Shown here one piece after another: positions 42,090 to 51,737 of a stretch of DNA of 64,000 nt. How positions within the stretch are numbered: position 1 is the stretch's first letter; each line of letters opens with the position of its first letter. The notes beneath the pieces are model-generated. The model was given only the letters and a program-made list of their open reading frames with translations. It did no database searches and was not told the origin of the DNA. Made by a program: the position numbers and the translations under genes. This DNA comes from DASTFP01 sp963816855 (GTDB lineage: Bacteria > Verrucomicrobiota > Verrucomicrobiia > Chthoniobacterales > Terrimicrobiaceae): assembly GCA_963816855.1 (NCBI GenBank), contig CAWFMA010000038.1:175439-239438 (forward strand), in the 5' to 3' direction.

Positions 42090-42938
42090 TCAGGAACAGC
42101 AACTTGGAGCGCAGCACGGCATCGCTGCAGGTTTTTTCGCGCGGATGAAGGCGCTGACGAACTTTCCTTCCGCGTCTTTAGCCAGCGCAGCGATAACGAA
42201 TCCTTGACTGGCCAGGAAAGTCCTCGCGTCCTCGATGCTGTAAATTCGCGTCGGCTCGATATCGATATCGTCAAATCCGGCTTTGGCGAGTTTTGCTACG
42301 TAGTCGTAATCACTCAAGACACCCGCCACGCAGCCAACCCACAGCTCTAGGCTTTTCTTGATTTCTGCAGGAACGTGGCCCTTGACAGCAACGTCGAACA
42401 TGGCAAAGCGTCCGGCCGGTTTGAGCATCCGAAACGCTTCTTTGAGCGCCCGGTCTTTATCCCCGGAAAGGTTGATGACGCAGTTCGAGATGATGACGTC
42501 CACGGAGTCACTGGGAAGTGGAATGTTCTCGATTTCACCTTTGAGGAATTCGACATTGGTCAAGCCGCTTTTGCGCTTATTCTCTTCGGCAAGCGCAAGC
42601 ATTTCATCGGTCATCTCGAGACCGTAGGCTTTTCCTGTTGGCCCGATGCGACGAGCGGAAAGCAGCACGTCGATGCCGCTTCCGGAGCCAAGATCGAGTA
42701 CGGTTTCACCAGGGTTCAAGTCGGCAAGGGCTGCGGGGTTGCCGCAGCCAAGAGACGCCTTGATCGCCCTGTCTGGCAATTCACGTTCCTGCGCTGCGCT
42801 GTAAATGTTTGAGGCAATCGGATCACAGGCTTCCGACCCGGCAACTCCGCAACAATCGCCGGTAGCGCCTGACTGGAGGCGCAGGGCAGCCTCTCCATAC
42901 TTCTCACGGACGACTCCCTTAACGTTTGCACTACTCAT
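42090..42938 (-). CDS. arsM: Arsenite S-adenosylmethionine methyltransferase
   Basis: 282 residues. Methylates As(III) to volatile or exportable species. MSSANVKGVVREKYGEAALR, then SAM-binding ETVLDLGSGSGIDVLLSARR. As(III)-binding cysteines are in the family positions: ATGDCCGVAG, IKASLGCGNP, ISNCVINLSG and ELWVGCVAGVL. The C-terminus is cysteine-rich (MPCCAPSCCS), as in many ArsMs. Start at ATG 42938; the upstream extension to 43019 is not family-like. Confidence 0.94.
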   Translation of the reverse strand: MSSANVKGVVREKYGEAALRLQSGATGDCCGVAGSEACDPIASNIYSAAQERELPDRAIKASLGCGNPAALADLNPGETVLDLGSGSGIDVLLSARRIGPTGKAYGLEMTDEMLALAEENKRKSGLTNVEFLKGEIENIPLPSDSVDVIISNCVINLSGDKDRALKEAFRMLKPAGRFAMFDVAVKGHVPAEIKKSLELWVGCVAGVLSDYDYVAKLAKAGFDDIDIEPTRIYSIEDARTFLASQGFVIAALAKDAEGKFVSAFIRAKKPAAMPCCAPSCCS

Positions 42939-42970
42939 AGTAAATCCTTTCGCTAGGAGCAGTGGCCGGT

Positions 42971-43444
42971 TCAACTGACGGAAGACGCCTGCTCGAGTGC
43001 CGCCTTCCGGCTTGCGCATTCGCGCAAACCGGCGACATATGCCTCGAAGACCAGCCTGATTTGATCCCGCACGCGACGGAACTCGGCGTAGATCTCGTCC
43101 TCGCTTCCCTTAGCATGAGCTGGATCGTCAAAGCCCCAGTGGTGGCGGTTCACCTGGCCCGGAAACATCGGGCAGGCTTGGTCGGCATTTCCACACACGG
43201 TAATGACAGTATCCACCCTGCGATCGAGAAATTCGTTCATGTGCTTCGAGGTGTGGCTGGAAATGTCGATCCCGATTTCCTTCATGACCTCGATCGCTTT
43301 CGGATGAATGTAACCGGCAGGCCGCGAGCCAGCGCTTTGCACCTCAATAAAGTCCCCGGCAGCTTGCCGCAAAACTCCTTCGGCAATATGACTACGACAG
43401 GAATTTCCGGTGCAGAGTATGAGAACGGTTGGTTTATCGCTCAT
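42971..43444 (-). CDS. arsC: Arsenate reductase, thioredoxin-type ArsC
   Basis: 157 residues with a low-molecular-weight phosphatase fold. P-loop LILCTGNSCRSHIAEG (nucleophile Cys11 with the CX5R loop) and the redox pair in TVITVCGNADQACPMFPGQV, typical of thioredoxin-linked arsenate reductases. RHHWGFDDPAHAKGSEDE is the family middle. Reduces As(V) to As(III) for ArsM and the aquaporin. Followed by arsM 32 bases downstream. Confidence 0.93.
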   Translation of the reverse strand: MSDKPTVLILCTGNSCRSHIAEGVLRQAAGDFIEVQSAGSRPAGYIHPKAIEVMKEIGIDISSHTSKHMNEFLDRRVDTVITVCGNADQACPMFPGQVNRHHWGFDDPAHAKGSEDEIYAEFRRVRDQIRLVFEAYVAGLRECASRKAALEQASSVS

Positions 43445-43464
43445 AACAATTTCGCCGTTGCGAG

Positions 43465-43989
43465 TCAGGCGGGCGTTTGATTGCCAATCTGCATTTTCTC
43501 CCGGAGGCCAATTTCCTTGGTCGCGGCTTCCAAACGCAGGGCGTCGAGCTTTTCAAACGGCAGCGAACTTAGGAGTTCAAGGCGGCGTTTTATTTGCTGG
43601 GCGACCTGCCAAAATGCTCGGCGCTTTTCAGCATTCGAACCCTCCACTGCAGCTGGATCGGGAGAACTCCAATGTGCGACAATCGGCTGGCCTGGCCAGA
43701 CAGGGCAGCTCTCCTTGGCATTGTCACAGAGGGTGATGACGAAATCGAACTGTGCGTCTTTGAACTCTTCCCACGACTTGCTGTACGCGTCCGAAGCGTC
43801 GATTCTGAAATCTTCGCGGAGAATTTGCAGCGCGAGCGGATGCGGCGCGGGTTTTGGACTCGCTCCGGCACTGTAGGTTTCGAACCGAACCGATGCGATC
43901 TCTTTGAGCAGGTATTCGGCGAAAATACTCCGCGCAGAGTTGCCGGTGCAAAGAAACAGGATCTTGAAACGAGGTTTGTTGGGATTCAT
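43465..43989 (-). CDS. Second ArsC-like low-molecular-weight phosphatase/arsenate reductase
   Basis: 174 residues: ILFLCTGNSARSIFAEYLLK (CX5R loop), SAGASPKPAPHPLALQILRE, FVITLCDNAKESCPVWPGQP (both resolving cysteines kept) and VAHWSSPDPAAVEGSNAEKR. A divergent paralogue of the downstream arsC; the P-loop has Ala instead of the extra Cys. Its C-terminal extension resembles ArsC homologues encoded beside ArsR in many environmental operons. Starts 2 bases after arsR ends, so strongly coupled. Confidence 0.9.
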   Translation of the reverse strand: MNPNKPRFKILFLCTGNSARSIFAEYLLKEIASVRFETYSAGASPKPAPHPLALQILREDFRIDASDAYSKSWEEFKDAQFDFVITLCDNAKESCPVWPGQPIVAHWSSPDPAAVEGSNAEKRRAFWQVAQQIKRRLELLSSLPFEKLDALRLEAATKEIGLREKMQIGNQTPA

Positions 43990-43991
43990 GG

Positions 43992-44363
43992 CTAGCAGGT
44001 GCAGCTAGTTTTGTTTTCGAGGGCTTCACCAATCCATCCGCAGTCAGTTCGCACCTTCTCAAGAGCCTTGAGATCGGCTCGGAACCGCTTGTCGTTAGAC
44101 GCACAGTCTTGAAGGCATTTGAGATTGGCTTCCAGCTCGAGCGGGGATTTTGATGGAAGGCTGTAAATCATCCACGTCCCGTGCCGGGTGCATTCAACCA
44201 TACCCTTTTTGCGGAGGTAGGCGAGATGCTGGGAGACCTTGGTTTGCGCAATGCCCAGAATTTCCTGGAAATGGCAAACGCAAAGCGGACCCTTGGTAAG
44301 CAAATGGATGATCCGCAGCCGCGTGGCATCGCAGAAACATTGGTAAATCTGAATCAATTCCAC
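43992..44363 (-). CDS. arsR: ArsR-family metalloid-responsive repressor
   Basis: About 123 residues from a GTG at 44363 (VELIQIYQCFCDATRLRII); a TTG 12 codons upstream also fits the frame. Winged helix: HLLTKGPLCVCHFQEILGIA, then QTKVSQHLAYLRKKGMVECT. The CVC pair in the recognition-preceding helix is the As(III)/Sb(III) site of classical ArsR, and further cysteines (FC, KTSCTC) may contribute. First gene of arsR-arsC2-arsC-arsM-aqp; an operator-like palindrome lies just upstream. Confidence 0.92.
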   Translation of the reverse strand: MELIQIYQCFCDATRLRIIHLLTKGPLCVCHFQEILGIAQTKVSQHLAYLRKKGMVECTRHGTWMIYSLPSKSPLELEANLKCLQDCASNDKRFRADLKALEKVRTDCGWIGEALENKTSCTC

Positions 44364-44384
44364 GGGCGAAAATATCGCGGTCGC

Positions 44385-44410
44385 GGATATATGCGTCAAT
44401 TCATATATTC
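44385..44410 (-). promoter_or_regulatory. Candidate ArsR operator
   Basis: Plus strand GGATATATG, 8 bases, CATATATTC: an 8-of-9 imperfect inverted repeat 22 bases upstream of the chosen arsR start, with TTGACG inside it on the minus strand that could serve as -35. Position and AT-rich symmetry fit an ArsR/SmtB-type site; not proven. Confidence 0.55.
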
Positions 44411-44529
44411 ATCTATGCGAATGTTTGAGCGAAGTCAACTGATGGCCGACCGATCGCGTCCCGCAAATTTCAACCGCCCGCTGGGCGGCGAAACTTGCTC
44501 ATGAATCGTTTCTTCGATAGGATGCTTCT

Positions 44530-44904
44530 GTGAAGCTCTTTCCGTTGAGCGTAGCCATTGCCGTGGTGCTTGCTTTATTCTTCGCGCCGCTGTCATGTGC
44601 CATCGCCGATCAGCGATGCGACATGCTAGGGCGTTCGGTCTCCCAGGCAAAAAATTGCCATGGTTGTTGCGACCAAATGAAATGCTGCCCGGTTGCAAAG
44701 CAGGAAGAGAAAGCACAGTCCACCCAGCCAGCATCGAGCAGCAGATTGGATTCGGGCTTCGGCAGTATCCTTGCCGTCAGCTTAAAAGAACCCGTCCTTC
44801 TCCGTTCGCTTTCTGATGGCCTAGAAAGCTGCCGGCCCCTTCCGAATTCTTCCTTCGCTCCAGTAGCCTTGTCACTGGCGCGGCTCTGCATCCGTTTGAT
44901 CTGA
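44530..44904 (+). CDS. Cys-rich exported hypothetical protein, first gene of Cus-type operon
   Basis: 124 residues from a GTG at 44530: signal peptide MKLFPLSVAIAVVLALFFAP (cleavage near CAIA), then a cysteine cluster DQRCDMLGRSVSQAKNCHGC and then CDQMKCCPVAKQEE, followed by a polar tail. Small cysteine-rich periplasmic proteins of this type precede CusCBA-like operons and may bind Cu(I)/Ag(I). No named family recognised. 82 bases separate it from the cusC-like gene. Confidence 0.6.
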   Translation: MKLFPLSVAIAVVLALFFAPLSCAIADQRCDMLGRSVSQAKNCHGCCDQMKCCPVAKQEEKAQSTQPASSSRLDSGFGSILAVSLKEPVLLRSLSDGLESCRPLPNSSFAPVALSLARLCIRLI

Positions 44905-44986
44905 GCGATCGGCGTTAACGCCCGAGGTGCGCCCACGCATCGGCGCGACTTCGATTTCCTCGCTCACAGAACCAAACGAATGCACC

Positions 44987-46288
44987 ATGAAACCGTTTCC
45001 CTTCCTTTTGCTCACGCTATTACCTGTTTGTCTTACAGGCTTGGCACACTCCGCGGATAACGCGGACCTCACTTCTGGCAGTTTCACGCTCGGCACCATT
45101 ACTGACGAGGCGCTGCGCAATAATCCGTCCATCAGAGCCGCGCTGTCTAAATGGACGGCGATCAAGGCGCGAGTGACGCAGGCCGGGGCCTGGGACGACC
45201 CGAGAGCAAGCGCGAACTTCAATGCCGCGCGTTTCGTCGAAGTTCCGCCGAACGCCTTCATGGACCAGACGGTAACTCTCGAGCAGGTGATTCCAATTTC
45301 TGGTAAGAATCGCGTGCGTTCCAGAATCGCCGAAGCGGAGGCGGTGGCTGCCTTTGAGGCCGTGCGGCGAGCCCAGCTTGATGTGCTTACCAAGGTTCGC
45401 GTTTCCTATCTGCGGCTGCTTAACGCTTACGCTTTGCTCGACCTGAACGAGAAGAACATCGCTTCTCTCCGGCAAATTGCCGAAGTAACTCGCTCGCGAT
45501 ACGAAACGGGGAAGAAGTCGGCGACCGACGCGCTTTTTGCTGAGACGGAGGCCAGCAAGCTCCAGGAAAACCGCAGGGATCTTGAGCGCATGGTGTCGGA
45601 TGAGAAGTCGCAGCTCAACATCCTGATGAATCGAGACGCCTTTGAGCCGCTCGGCACCCCTCGGAAAGAGACTTTGCGCCGCATGGACTTACGGTTGATG
45701 CAGCTTAGGGCCCGGATGCTTGCTCAGCGTCCGGAGGTTCGTACGGCTCAGGCGCAGATCGAGGCCGAGAAGGAAAGAGTGCAACTTGCCCGTCGCGATT
45801 GGATTCCCGATCCTGCGATCTCGGTGCAGGGACAGCGGTATAACGATACCCAACACCTGGCGAGCGAATTCAACACGGGCATCGCCTTCAGCATCCCCTG
45901 GGTAAACCACGGAAAATACGCCGCGGCAACCAGGGAGGCGCAGAGCAACCTCGCGGCTGCGCAGGCCGAGTTGGATCGCGTGCAAAAGGAATCCCTCGGG
46001 TTACTGCGCGATCAATTGGAGAAGATCGAGACGACGCATCACCACGCGGAACTCTACCAAAAGGAGATTCTCTCGCAGGCGGAGAAAGCCTTTGCCGCAA
46101 GCTGGTCTGCTTATGAATCCGGCACGGGGGATTTTTCCGACTGGATCACGACGCAGCGCCTGCTCAGAGACGCCCAAGCCACGGCGCTGAATCATTTTGC
46201 CGATCACGAAATCTCCATCGCGGAGTTGGAAGGAATCGTCGGGGCGGAAGTCCGCTCAACGCCTTCGAGAACTCGGAAATCCAAGTAG
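44987..46288 (+). CDS. TolC-family outer-membrane efflux protein (CusC-like)
   Basis: 433 residues. Signal peptide MKPFPFLLLTLLPVCLTGLA, then two outer-membrane-efflux repeats with long helices: ALSKWTAIKARVTQAGAWDD, PNAFMDQTVTLEQVIPISGK, LDLNEKNIASLRQIAEVTRS, RYETGKKSATDALFAETEAS and SIPWVNHGKYAAATREAQSN. Forms the outer-membrane duct of a tripartite metal exporter. ATG at 44987 chosen because it starts the signal peptide. The stop is followed at once by the adaptor gene (46290). Confidence 0.9.
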   Translation: MKPFPFLLLTLLPVCLTGLAHSADNADLTSGSFTLGTITDEALRNNPSIRAALSKWTAIKARVTQAGAWDDPRASANFNAARFVEVPPNAFMDQTVTLEQVIPISGKNRVRSRIAEAEAVAAFEAVRRAQLDVLTKVRVSYLRLLNAYALLDLNEKNIASLRQIAEVTRSRYETGKKSATDALFAETEASKLQENRRDLERMVSDEKSQLNILMNRDAFEPLGTPRKETLRRMDLRLMQLRARMLAQRPEVRTAQAQIEAEKERVQLARRDWIPDPAISVQGQRYNDTQHLASEFNTGIAFSIPWVNHGKYAAATREAQSNLAAAQAELDRVQKESLGLLRDQLEKIETTHHHAELYQKEILSQAEKAFAASWSAYESGTGDFSDWITTQRLLRDAQATALNHFADHEISIAELEGIVGAEVRSTPSRTRKSK

Positions 46289-46289
46289 G

Positions 46290-47588
46290 ATGAAATTCTC
46301 TTCTTTGCTCGTTCTCGCATTGCTTCTCCTGCTGGACCTTCCCGCTTGCTCGAAGAAGGCTGCCCCACAGCAGGGCGGCGGTGACGTCGACTATTACACC
46401 TGCACGATGCACCCTTCCGTGCATTCAAAGGACCCCGGTAAATGTCCAATTTGTTCGATGGACTTGGTGCCGGTGATAAAGACGGACCGCTCGGCAGGCG
46501 CTGGCACACACATACACTCGTCGGTTGAAATGCCTGGGGCCTCTCCCGCAGCGACGGCACAGAGACCGGGTGAGTTCACCGTGCCGGTCGAGCGCCAGCA
46601 ATTGATCGGCGTCACTTATGCAACCGCGGAGCGGCGGCCACTCGAGGCCACGTTGCGCACCGTGGGAACCGTTGAGCCCGAGGCAGAGCGGGTCTTCGAA
46701 TACGTCGCCCGTGTTGATGGTTACGTGGACAAGCTTGCCGTCTCATCGCCCGGTCAAATGGTAAAGAGGGGCGAGGCTCTCTTGACGATTTACAGCCCCG
46801 ATCTGCTGGCCACAGAGCAGGAACTCCTCGAAATGCTGCGGACCTCCGGCACTGCGGACAGGCTGGTCGAGTCGGCCAAAAAACGCCTCAAACTCTGGAA
46901 CGTCAGCGACGAGGACATCGATCAACTCCTAAAGAGCCGCAAAGCTTCGGAGTTCCTCACCTTGCGTTCGCCGTTCGACGGCATTGTGGGGAATGTGTCA
47001 GTCAAGCCGGGCATGAGTGTGAAGGCTGGCGACCGCTTGATGGGTCTGGTGGATCTTTCGGCGGTCTGGCTGTGGGCAGAATTCTACGAGAACGAGCTGC
47101 CACTTCTTCACACTGGTCAGAAAATAAAGATCACCGTGCCTGCGTTTGGTGACGAGGATTTCGGCGGCGAGATTGCGGTGATCGAGCCGTTCATTGATCC
47201 AATGAAACGCACTGTCCGTGCGCGGATCGACATTGCGAACCCGCAATGGAAGCTGCGCCCGGGCATGTTCGTGAACGCATGGCTCGACGTCCGGGAGGGC
47301 GAGGGGCTTACCATCCCCGTCAGTGCGGTCATGCCCACAGGCAGGCGCAACATTGTCTTCGTGGACAAGGGAGAAGGACGGCTCGAGCCGCGCGCCATCG
47401 AACTTGGGAGAAAGTTCGCACAACTCGGCGCCCTCTATGACAGCGAGTACTATGAAGTCCGCGGAGGCCTGGGGGAAGGCGAACGGGTGGTCGCGAGCGC
47501 AAATTTTCTCATTGATGCCGAGTCGAAGGTTCAAGGGGCGCTCAAGGCCTGGGAAACCGAGGAGCCTGCCCCGGCGCCAAGGAAATGA
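46290..47588 (+). CDS. RND efflux periplasmic adaptor (CusB-like) with heavy-metal-binding domain
   Basis: 432 residues. Lipoprotein signal with lipobox LPAC (MKFSSLLVLALLLLLDLPAC). The heavy-metal-binding domain YYTCTMHPSVHSKDPGKCPI then CSMDLVPV (Cys/His ligands) is at residues 32-60. The membrane-fusion core has ATLRTVGTVEPEAERVFEYV, KLAVSSPGQMVKRGEALLTI, SPFDGIVGNVSVKPGMSVKA and VWLWAEFYENELPLLHTGQK. This is the CusB/CzcB class that links the inner-membrane pump with the TolC duct. One base separates it from the upstream stop. Confidence 0.92.
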   Translation: MKFSSLLVLALLLLLDLPACSKKAAPQQGGGDVDYYTCTMHPSVHSKDPGKCPICSMDLVPVIKTDRSAGAGTHIHSSVEMPGASPAATAQRPGEFTVPVERQQLIGVTYATAERRPLEATLRTVGTVEPEAERVFEYVARVDGYVDKLAVSSPGQMVKRGEALLTIYSPDLLATEQELLEMLRTSGTADRLVESAKKRLKLWNVSDEDIDQLLKSRKASEFLTLRSPFDGIVGNVSVKPGMSVKAGDRLMGLVDLSAVWLWAEFYENELPLLHTGQKIKITVPAFGDEDFGGEIAVIEPFIDPMKRTVRARIDIANPQWKLRPGMFVNAWLDVREGEGLTIPVSAVMPTGRRNIVFVDKGEGRLEPRAIELGRKFAQLGALYDSEYYEVRGGLGEGERVVASANFLIDAESKVQGALKAWETEEPAPAPRK

Positions 47589-47659
47589 GGACGCCCCATG
47601 CCGCAACGGGGAACTGGTGCCGCGAGGTGATAAGCGGCGCGGGCGCGGTGAAGTAAGCA

Positions 47660-50600
47660 ATGGCCCCGGCATCCGAAGACGCAACGCTTATCGCGCGCCT
47701 TATTGCGGCGAGCGCCCGCAACAAGTTTCTAATCGCAATCTTTACGATCTTCGGCGTCGCAGCCGGTATTTTCGCGCTGCAACGGACGCCGCTGGACGCC
47801 ATTCCCGACCTGAGCGACGTGCAAGTCATCGTCTATACCGATTGGGAGGGCCGCTCCCCCGACCTTGTCGAGGACCAGATTACTTATCCGATCTCCACGC
47901 GCTTTATCGCTGCGCCCAAAGTCAAATTCGTCCGCGGCGAATCGATGTTCGGCAAATCATTTGTCTATGTGATCTTTGAGGACGGCACCGATATTTATTG
48001 GGCGCGCTCGCGGGTGATCGAATACCTCAACTCCGTGCGCGGCATGCTGCCCGAAGGCGTAAATCCCGTCATCGGCCCGGATGCCACGGGTGTGGGTTGG
48101 GTTTTCGAATACGCACTCGTAGATGAGACTGGCAAACACGATCTCGCCGAACTGCGCAGCTATCAGGACTGGCATCTGCGTTACGCGCTCGAATCAGTAA
48201 AGGGCGTGGCCGAAGTCGCGCCGGTTGGTGGCTTCGTCAAGCAATACCAGGTCGATCTCGATCCCAACAAACTGCTCGCCTATAAGATCCCGCTTGGCGA
48301 AGTCGTCCAGGCGATCAAGATGAGCAATGCCGATGTCGGCGGCAAGGTGTTCGAGATCGCCACCAAGGAGTATTTCGTGCGCGGACGCGGCTATATCAAG
48401 GATCCGCGAGACATCGAGAACATCGTGCTCAAGGTCGAGAACGGAACGCCCGTCTATGTTCGAAACGTAGGCACAGTGCATCTCGGCCCGGACATCCGGC
48501 GTGGAGTGGCGGAGTTTAACGGCCAGGGCGAAGTCGTCGGTGGCATCGTCGTGATGCGCTATGGCGAAAATGCGCTCTCCGTCATCGATGGCATCAAAAA
48601 GAAGCTCAAGGAGATCGAGCCTTCGCTACCTAAGGGAGTGCGCGTGGTGCCGGTCTATGACCGCAGCGAATTGATTCATCACGCAATCGACACGTTGCGC
48701 GAGAAGCTCATCGAAGAAAGCATCGTGGTCGCGCTGGTCTGTCTCGTGTTCCTCTGGCACGTGCGCTCCGCTCTGGTGGCGATCATTACGCTGCCGATCG
48801 CGATCATCCTCTCGTTCATCCCGATGTTATGGCTCGGGGTAACTTCGAACATCATGTCGCTCGGTGGCATCGCCATCGCCATCGGCGCGATGGTCGATGC
48901 CGCCATCATCATGGTGGAAAATGCGCACAAGGCCCTCGAGCATTTTCGCGACGAAAATGGACGCGAACCCGATCACCGCGAGCGTACGAAGGTTATCATC
49001 CGCGCGGCGCAACGTGTCGGACGCCCGCTGTTCTTCTCTCTTCTCGTCATTACAGTAAGCTTCATTCCCGTCTTCTCGCTGGAAGCACAGGAGGGACGGC
49101 TGTTTCGGCCATTGGCGTTTACAAAGACCTTCTCGATGTTCTTCGCCTCGCTATTGGGAGTGAGCCTTGTGCCGGTGCTCATGGTCTGGCTCATCCGCGG
49201 CAAAATAACCCCTGAGATCAAAAATCCAGTCAACCGTTTCCTGATCTGGGCCTACCGGCCGCTCGTAAATTTCGTGCTGCGGTTCCGCTGGCTCACACTC
49301 AGTGCGGCGCTGCTCATCCTGGTGGCGACGTATTATCCGTTCAGTCGTCTCGGCAAGGAGTTCATGCCGCCTCTCAACGAAGGCTCGTTGCTCTTCATGC
49401 CGACCGCTGTGCCTGGCATGTCCATCACGGAGGCCACCAAAATCCTGCAGATCCAGGACCGCATCCTGCGCAAGTTTCCGGAAGTTGAGAGTGTCTTCGG
49501 CAAAGCTGGCCAGTCTGAGACACCAACCGATCCCGCTCCACTTTCGATGTTTGAAACAGTGGTCATGCTTAAGCCATTCCAGGAATGGCGGACCGGCATG
49601 ACGTGGGAAAAGCTCCTCGCCGAAATGAACAAAGCGGTCAAGACGCCCGGCATGGCCAACATTTTCTGGATGCCGATCCAAACGCGCACGGAGATGCTTA
49701 CCACGGGCTTTCGCACTATCCTCGGGATTAAGGTCTTCGGCCCCGACTTGAAGGAGATCGAAAGAATTGCGGTGCAAATCGAAAATGCTCTGAGTGATTT
49801 TCCGGACACGCGCAGCATCTTTGCCGAACGCACGACGGGCGGATATTTCCTCGACTTTACCGTGAACCGCGAAGCTGCAGCCCGATACGGCCTTCGTGTC
49901 CAGGACGTAAACGACATCATTGAGAGTGCCATTGGCGGCAAGACCATCGCGATGACCGTCGAAGGGCGCGAACGCTATCCGATCAACGTGCGCTACGCGC
50001 GCGATTTCCGGAATGACCTCGATTCCCTCAAGCGCGTGCTGGTAGCAACGCCCACCGGCGCACAGGTGCCCATTTCGATGCTCGCAGAGATCAGCACCAA
50101 AACCGGTCCGCCTTCCATCCGCAATGAAAACGCGCAGCTTGTCGGGTTCGTTTTTGTGGACATAACCACTACCGACATCGGCGGCTACGTTAAAGCCGCC
50201 TCCGCGCGCCTCGGTGAACGGGTGCAATTTCCGCCCGGCTATTACATCCAGTGGGCAGGGCAGTTCGAGTATCTTCAGGCCGCCGAAAAGCGCCTCGCGA
50301 TCCTTGTCCCTTTTACGTTGCTGATCATTTTCGTGCTCATTTACATGAACACGCAATCCATAGCGAAAACCTTCATCGTGCTGCTCGCCGTGCCTTTCTC
50401 GCTCGTGGGCGCGTTCTGGACACTTTACCTGCTCGGTTACAACATGAGCGTGGCCGTCTGGGTCGGTCTCATTGCCTTGGCCGGACTGGACGCGGAGACT
50501 GGCGTCGTGATGTTGCTCTACCTCGATCACGCCTGGGAGAAATATCGTGCGGAAGGCCGCATGAGCTCGATGAGCGACCTTTACGCCGCGGCCAAGGAGG

Positions 50601-50857
50601 GCGCTGTCCAGCGCATCCGGCCCAAAATAATGACCGTCTGCGCGATTCTTTTCGGCCTGCTGCCGATCATGTGGTCGCCAAACTGGCAGACGGGCGCTGA
50701 TGTGATGAAACGCATTGCCGCTCCGATGATCGGTGGTGTCGTCACCAGCGCGATCCTGGAGTTGCTTATCTATCCGGTGATCTTCGTCATTTGGCGGCGA
50801 CGCACTCTGCCGAAGGATAGAATCCAACGAGTGAGCGCCAAGGAGATCACCGAATAG
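47660..50857 (+). CDS. Heavy-metal RND efflux pump, CusA/CzcA family
   Basis: 1065 residues, twelve-helix inner-membrane pump of the HME-RND family. FAL.RTPLDAIPDLSDVQVIVY is visible at the start, followed by GRSPDLVEDQITYPISTRFI, VKQYQVDLDPNKLLAYKIPL, GAMVDAAIIMVENAHKALEH (the conserved acidic helix-4 motif), NEGSLLFMPTAVPGMSITEA and GLIALAGLDAETGVVMLLYL (helix-10 motif typical of Cu/Ag pumps). Export of monovalent Cu/Ag is likely from this motif type, not certain. ATG 47660 follows a 71-base gap after the adaptor. The gene has no frameshift, evidence that sequence quality here is good. Confidence 0.94.
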   Translation: MAPASEDATLIARLIAASARNKFLIAIFTIFGVAAGIFALQRTPLDAIPDLSDVQVIVYTDWEGRSPDLVEDQITYPISTRFIAAPKVKFVRGESMFGKSFVYVIFEDGTDIYWARSRVIEYLNSVRGMLPEGVNPVIGPDATGVGWVFEYALVDETGKHDLAELRSYQDWHLRYALESVKGVAEVAPVGGFVKQYQVDLDPNKLLAYKIPLGEVVQAIKMSNADVGGKVFEIATKEYFVRGRGYIKDPRDIENIVLKVENGTPVYVRNVGTVHLGPDIRRGVAEFNGQGEVVGGIVVMRYGENALSVIDGIKKKLKEIEPSLPKGVRVVPVYDRSELIHHAIDTLREKLIEESIVVALVCLVFLWHVRSALVAIITLPIAIILSFIPMLWLGVTSNIMSLGGIAIAIGAMVDAAIIMVENAHKALEHFRDENGREPDHRERTKVIIRAAQRVGRPLFFSLLVITVSFIPVFSLEAQEGRLFRPLAFTKTFSMFFASLLGVSLVPVLMVWLIRGKITPEIKNPVNRFLIWAYRPLVNFVLRFRWLTLSAALLILVATYYPFSRLGKEFMPPLNEGSLLFMPTAVPGMSITEATKILQIQDRILRKFPEVESVFGKAGQSETPTDPAPLSMFETVVMLKPFQEWRTGMTWEKLLAEMNKAVKTPGMANIFWMPIQTRTEMLTTGFRTILGIKVFGPDLKEIERIAVQIENALSDFPDTRSIFAERTTGGYFLDFTVNREAAARYGLRVQDVNDIIESAIGGKTIAMTVEGRERYPINVRYARDFRNDLDSLKRVLVATPTGAQVPISMLAEISTKTGPPSIRNENAQLVGFVFVDITTTDIGGYVKAASARLGERVQFPPGYYIQWAGQFEYLQAAEKRLAILVPFTLLIIFVLIYMNTQSIAKTFIVLLAVPFSLVGAFWTLYLLGYNMSVAVWVGLIALAGLDAETGVVMLLYLDHAWEKYRAEGRMSSMSDLYAAAKEGAVQRIRPKIMTVCAILFGLLPIMWSPNWQTGADVMKRIAAPMIGGVVTSAILELLIYPVIFVIWRRRTLPKDRIQRVSAKEITE

Positions 50858-51737
50858 TGGTGCTTGGGTAGTGTGCTGAAGGTTCAGCAAAAGGAGAGAT
50901 TATGCTAAGTAGCAGGGGCGAGAGGCGGTCATCGAGGAATTTCTGGAGGCCGAAATAGCGCAGGCCAAAATTCGGCGCCGCCAGCGTAAGGAACTGACGA
51001 ATGCCTTCAATACGCAGTTGGAGTGGTTGATCCTTACCCGGGATCTGTCCAAGGCTTCCCGCATCGGCTGTGATGAAGGTTTCACGGACCCTTCGACGAT
51101 GACCGGGTAGAGCTTGATGCCCGCATCCAGCGCGCAGCCTTGGTCCGGGATGGCGAGGGAAGGATCATAATTGATTCCGGTAATCACCTGCTTCGTGAGC
51201 AGTTCCGAGTCGGTGATGGGGGTCTGAGGTTTGAGGGGGCGGGCCCAAGCACCGGCTGGATCAGACACTTTTCCCCCGGGGTTGGCGGGGTGGCGGGTCG
51301 GGTTTGAGCATAGCTTTATCTCCCTAGTACGAGTAAAAGCCAGCGATTTCTAAACATATGACTTAGATCCGTCAAGAATGCACCCGAGAGAAACGTGCGT
51401 TCCTGACCAAGAAGACAACGCGGCCGGGCCGACTCGCCATGCCGCGAGGTCCGAAAGAGTCAAGGGTCCTAACAGACTGTTGAAGAACGCCGTAGTTTCA
51501 TGCAGCGACTTGGGTTCTTAAGAGATTAGGAAAAACAAGGATGAAAGTCGGGGTCCTCACACAAAGGCTACGGAACCACAGAACTCCCCAGCAAAGGTAA
51601 GGGATAACGGCAAGCAAGCTAGAGGCCCCTGCCATCCATTGTTTTCGGGTTCCAACTCCCAAGAGACTACGCATCAACAGGCTGCAGACTGTTGAAAAAA
51701 GTCGCCATTTTGGGGCCCCGGCGCCGCAAGGAAGCGT
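50858..51737. other. Degenerate intergenic DNA with short repeats
   Basis: No gene recognised. A plus-strand stretch at about 50925-51110 reads VIEEFLEAEIAQAKIRRRQR, possibly a lost gene. The string CAGACTGTTGAA occurs twice in direct orientation (about 51474 and 51684), the second inside CAACAGGCTGCAGACTGTTG, a short palindrome; it may mark old insertion ends. Confidence 0.4.

Noticed and set aside
49151..50890. 579-codon minus-strand open frame
   Set aside because: It is antisense to cusA, whose plus-strand frame has every family motif; the His/Arg-rich product is a shadow.
50900..51307. Minus-strand gene starting SDPAGAWARPLKPQ
   Set aside because: Some coding flavour (TGINYDPSLAIPDQGCALDA), but no start signal, no family, and a competing plus-strand frame; left as unassigned.
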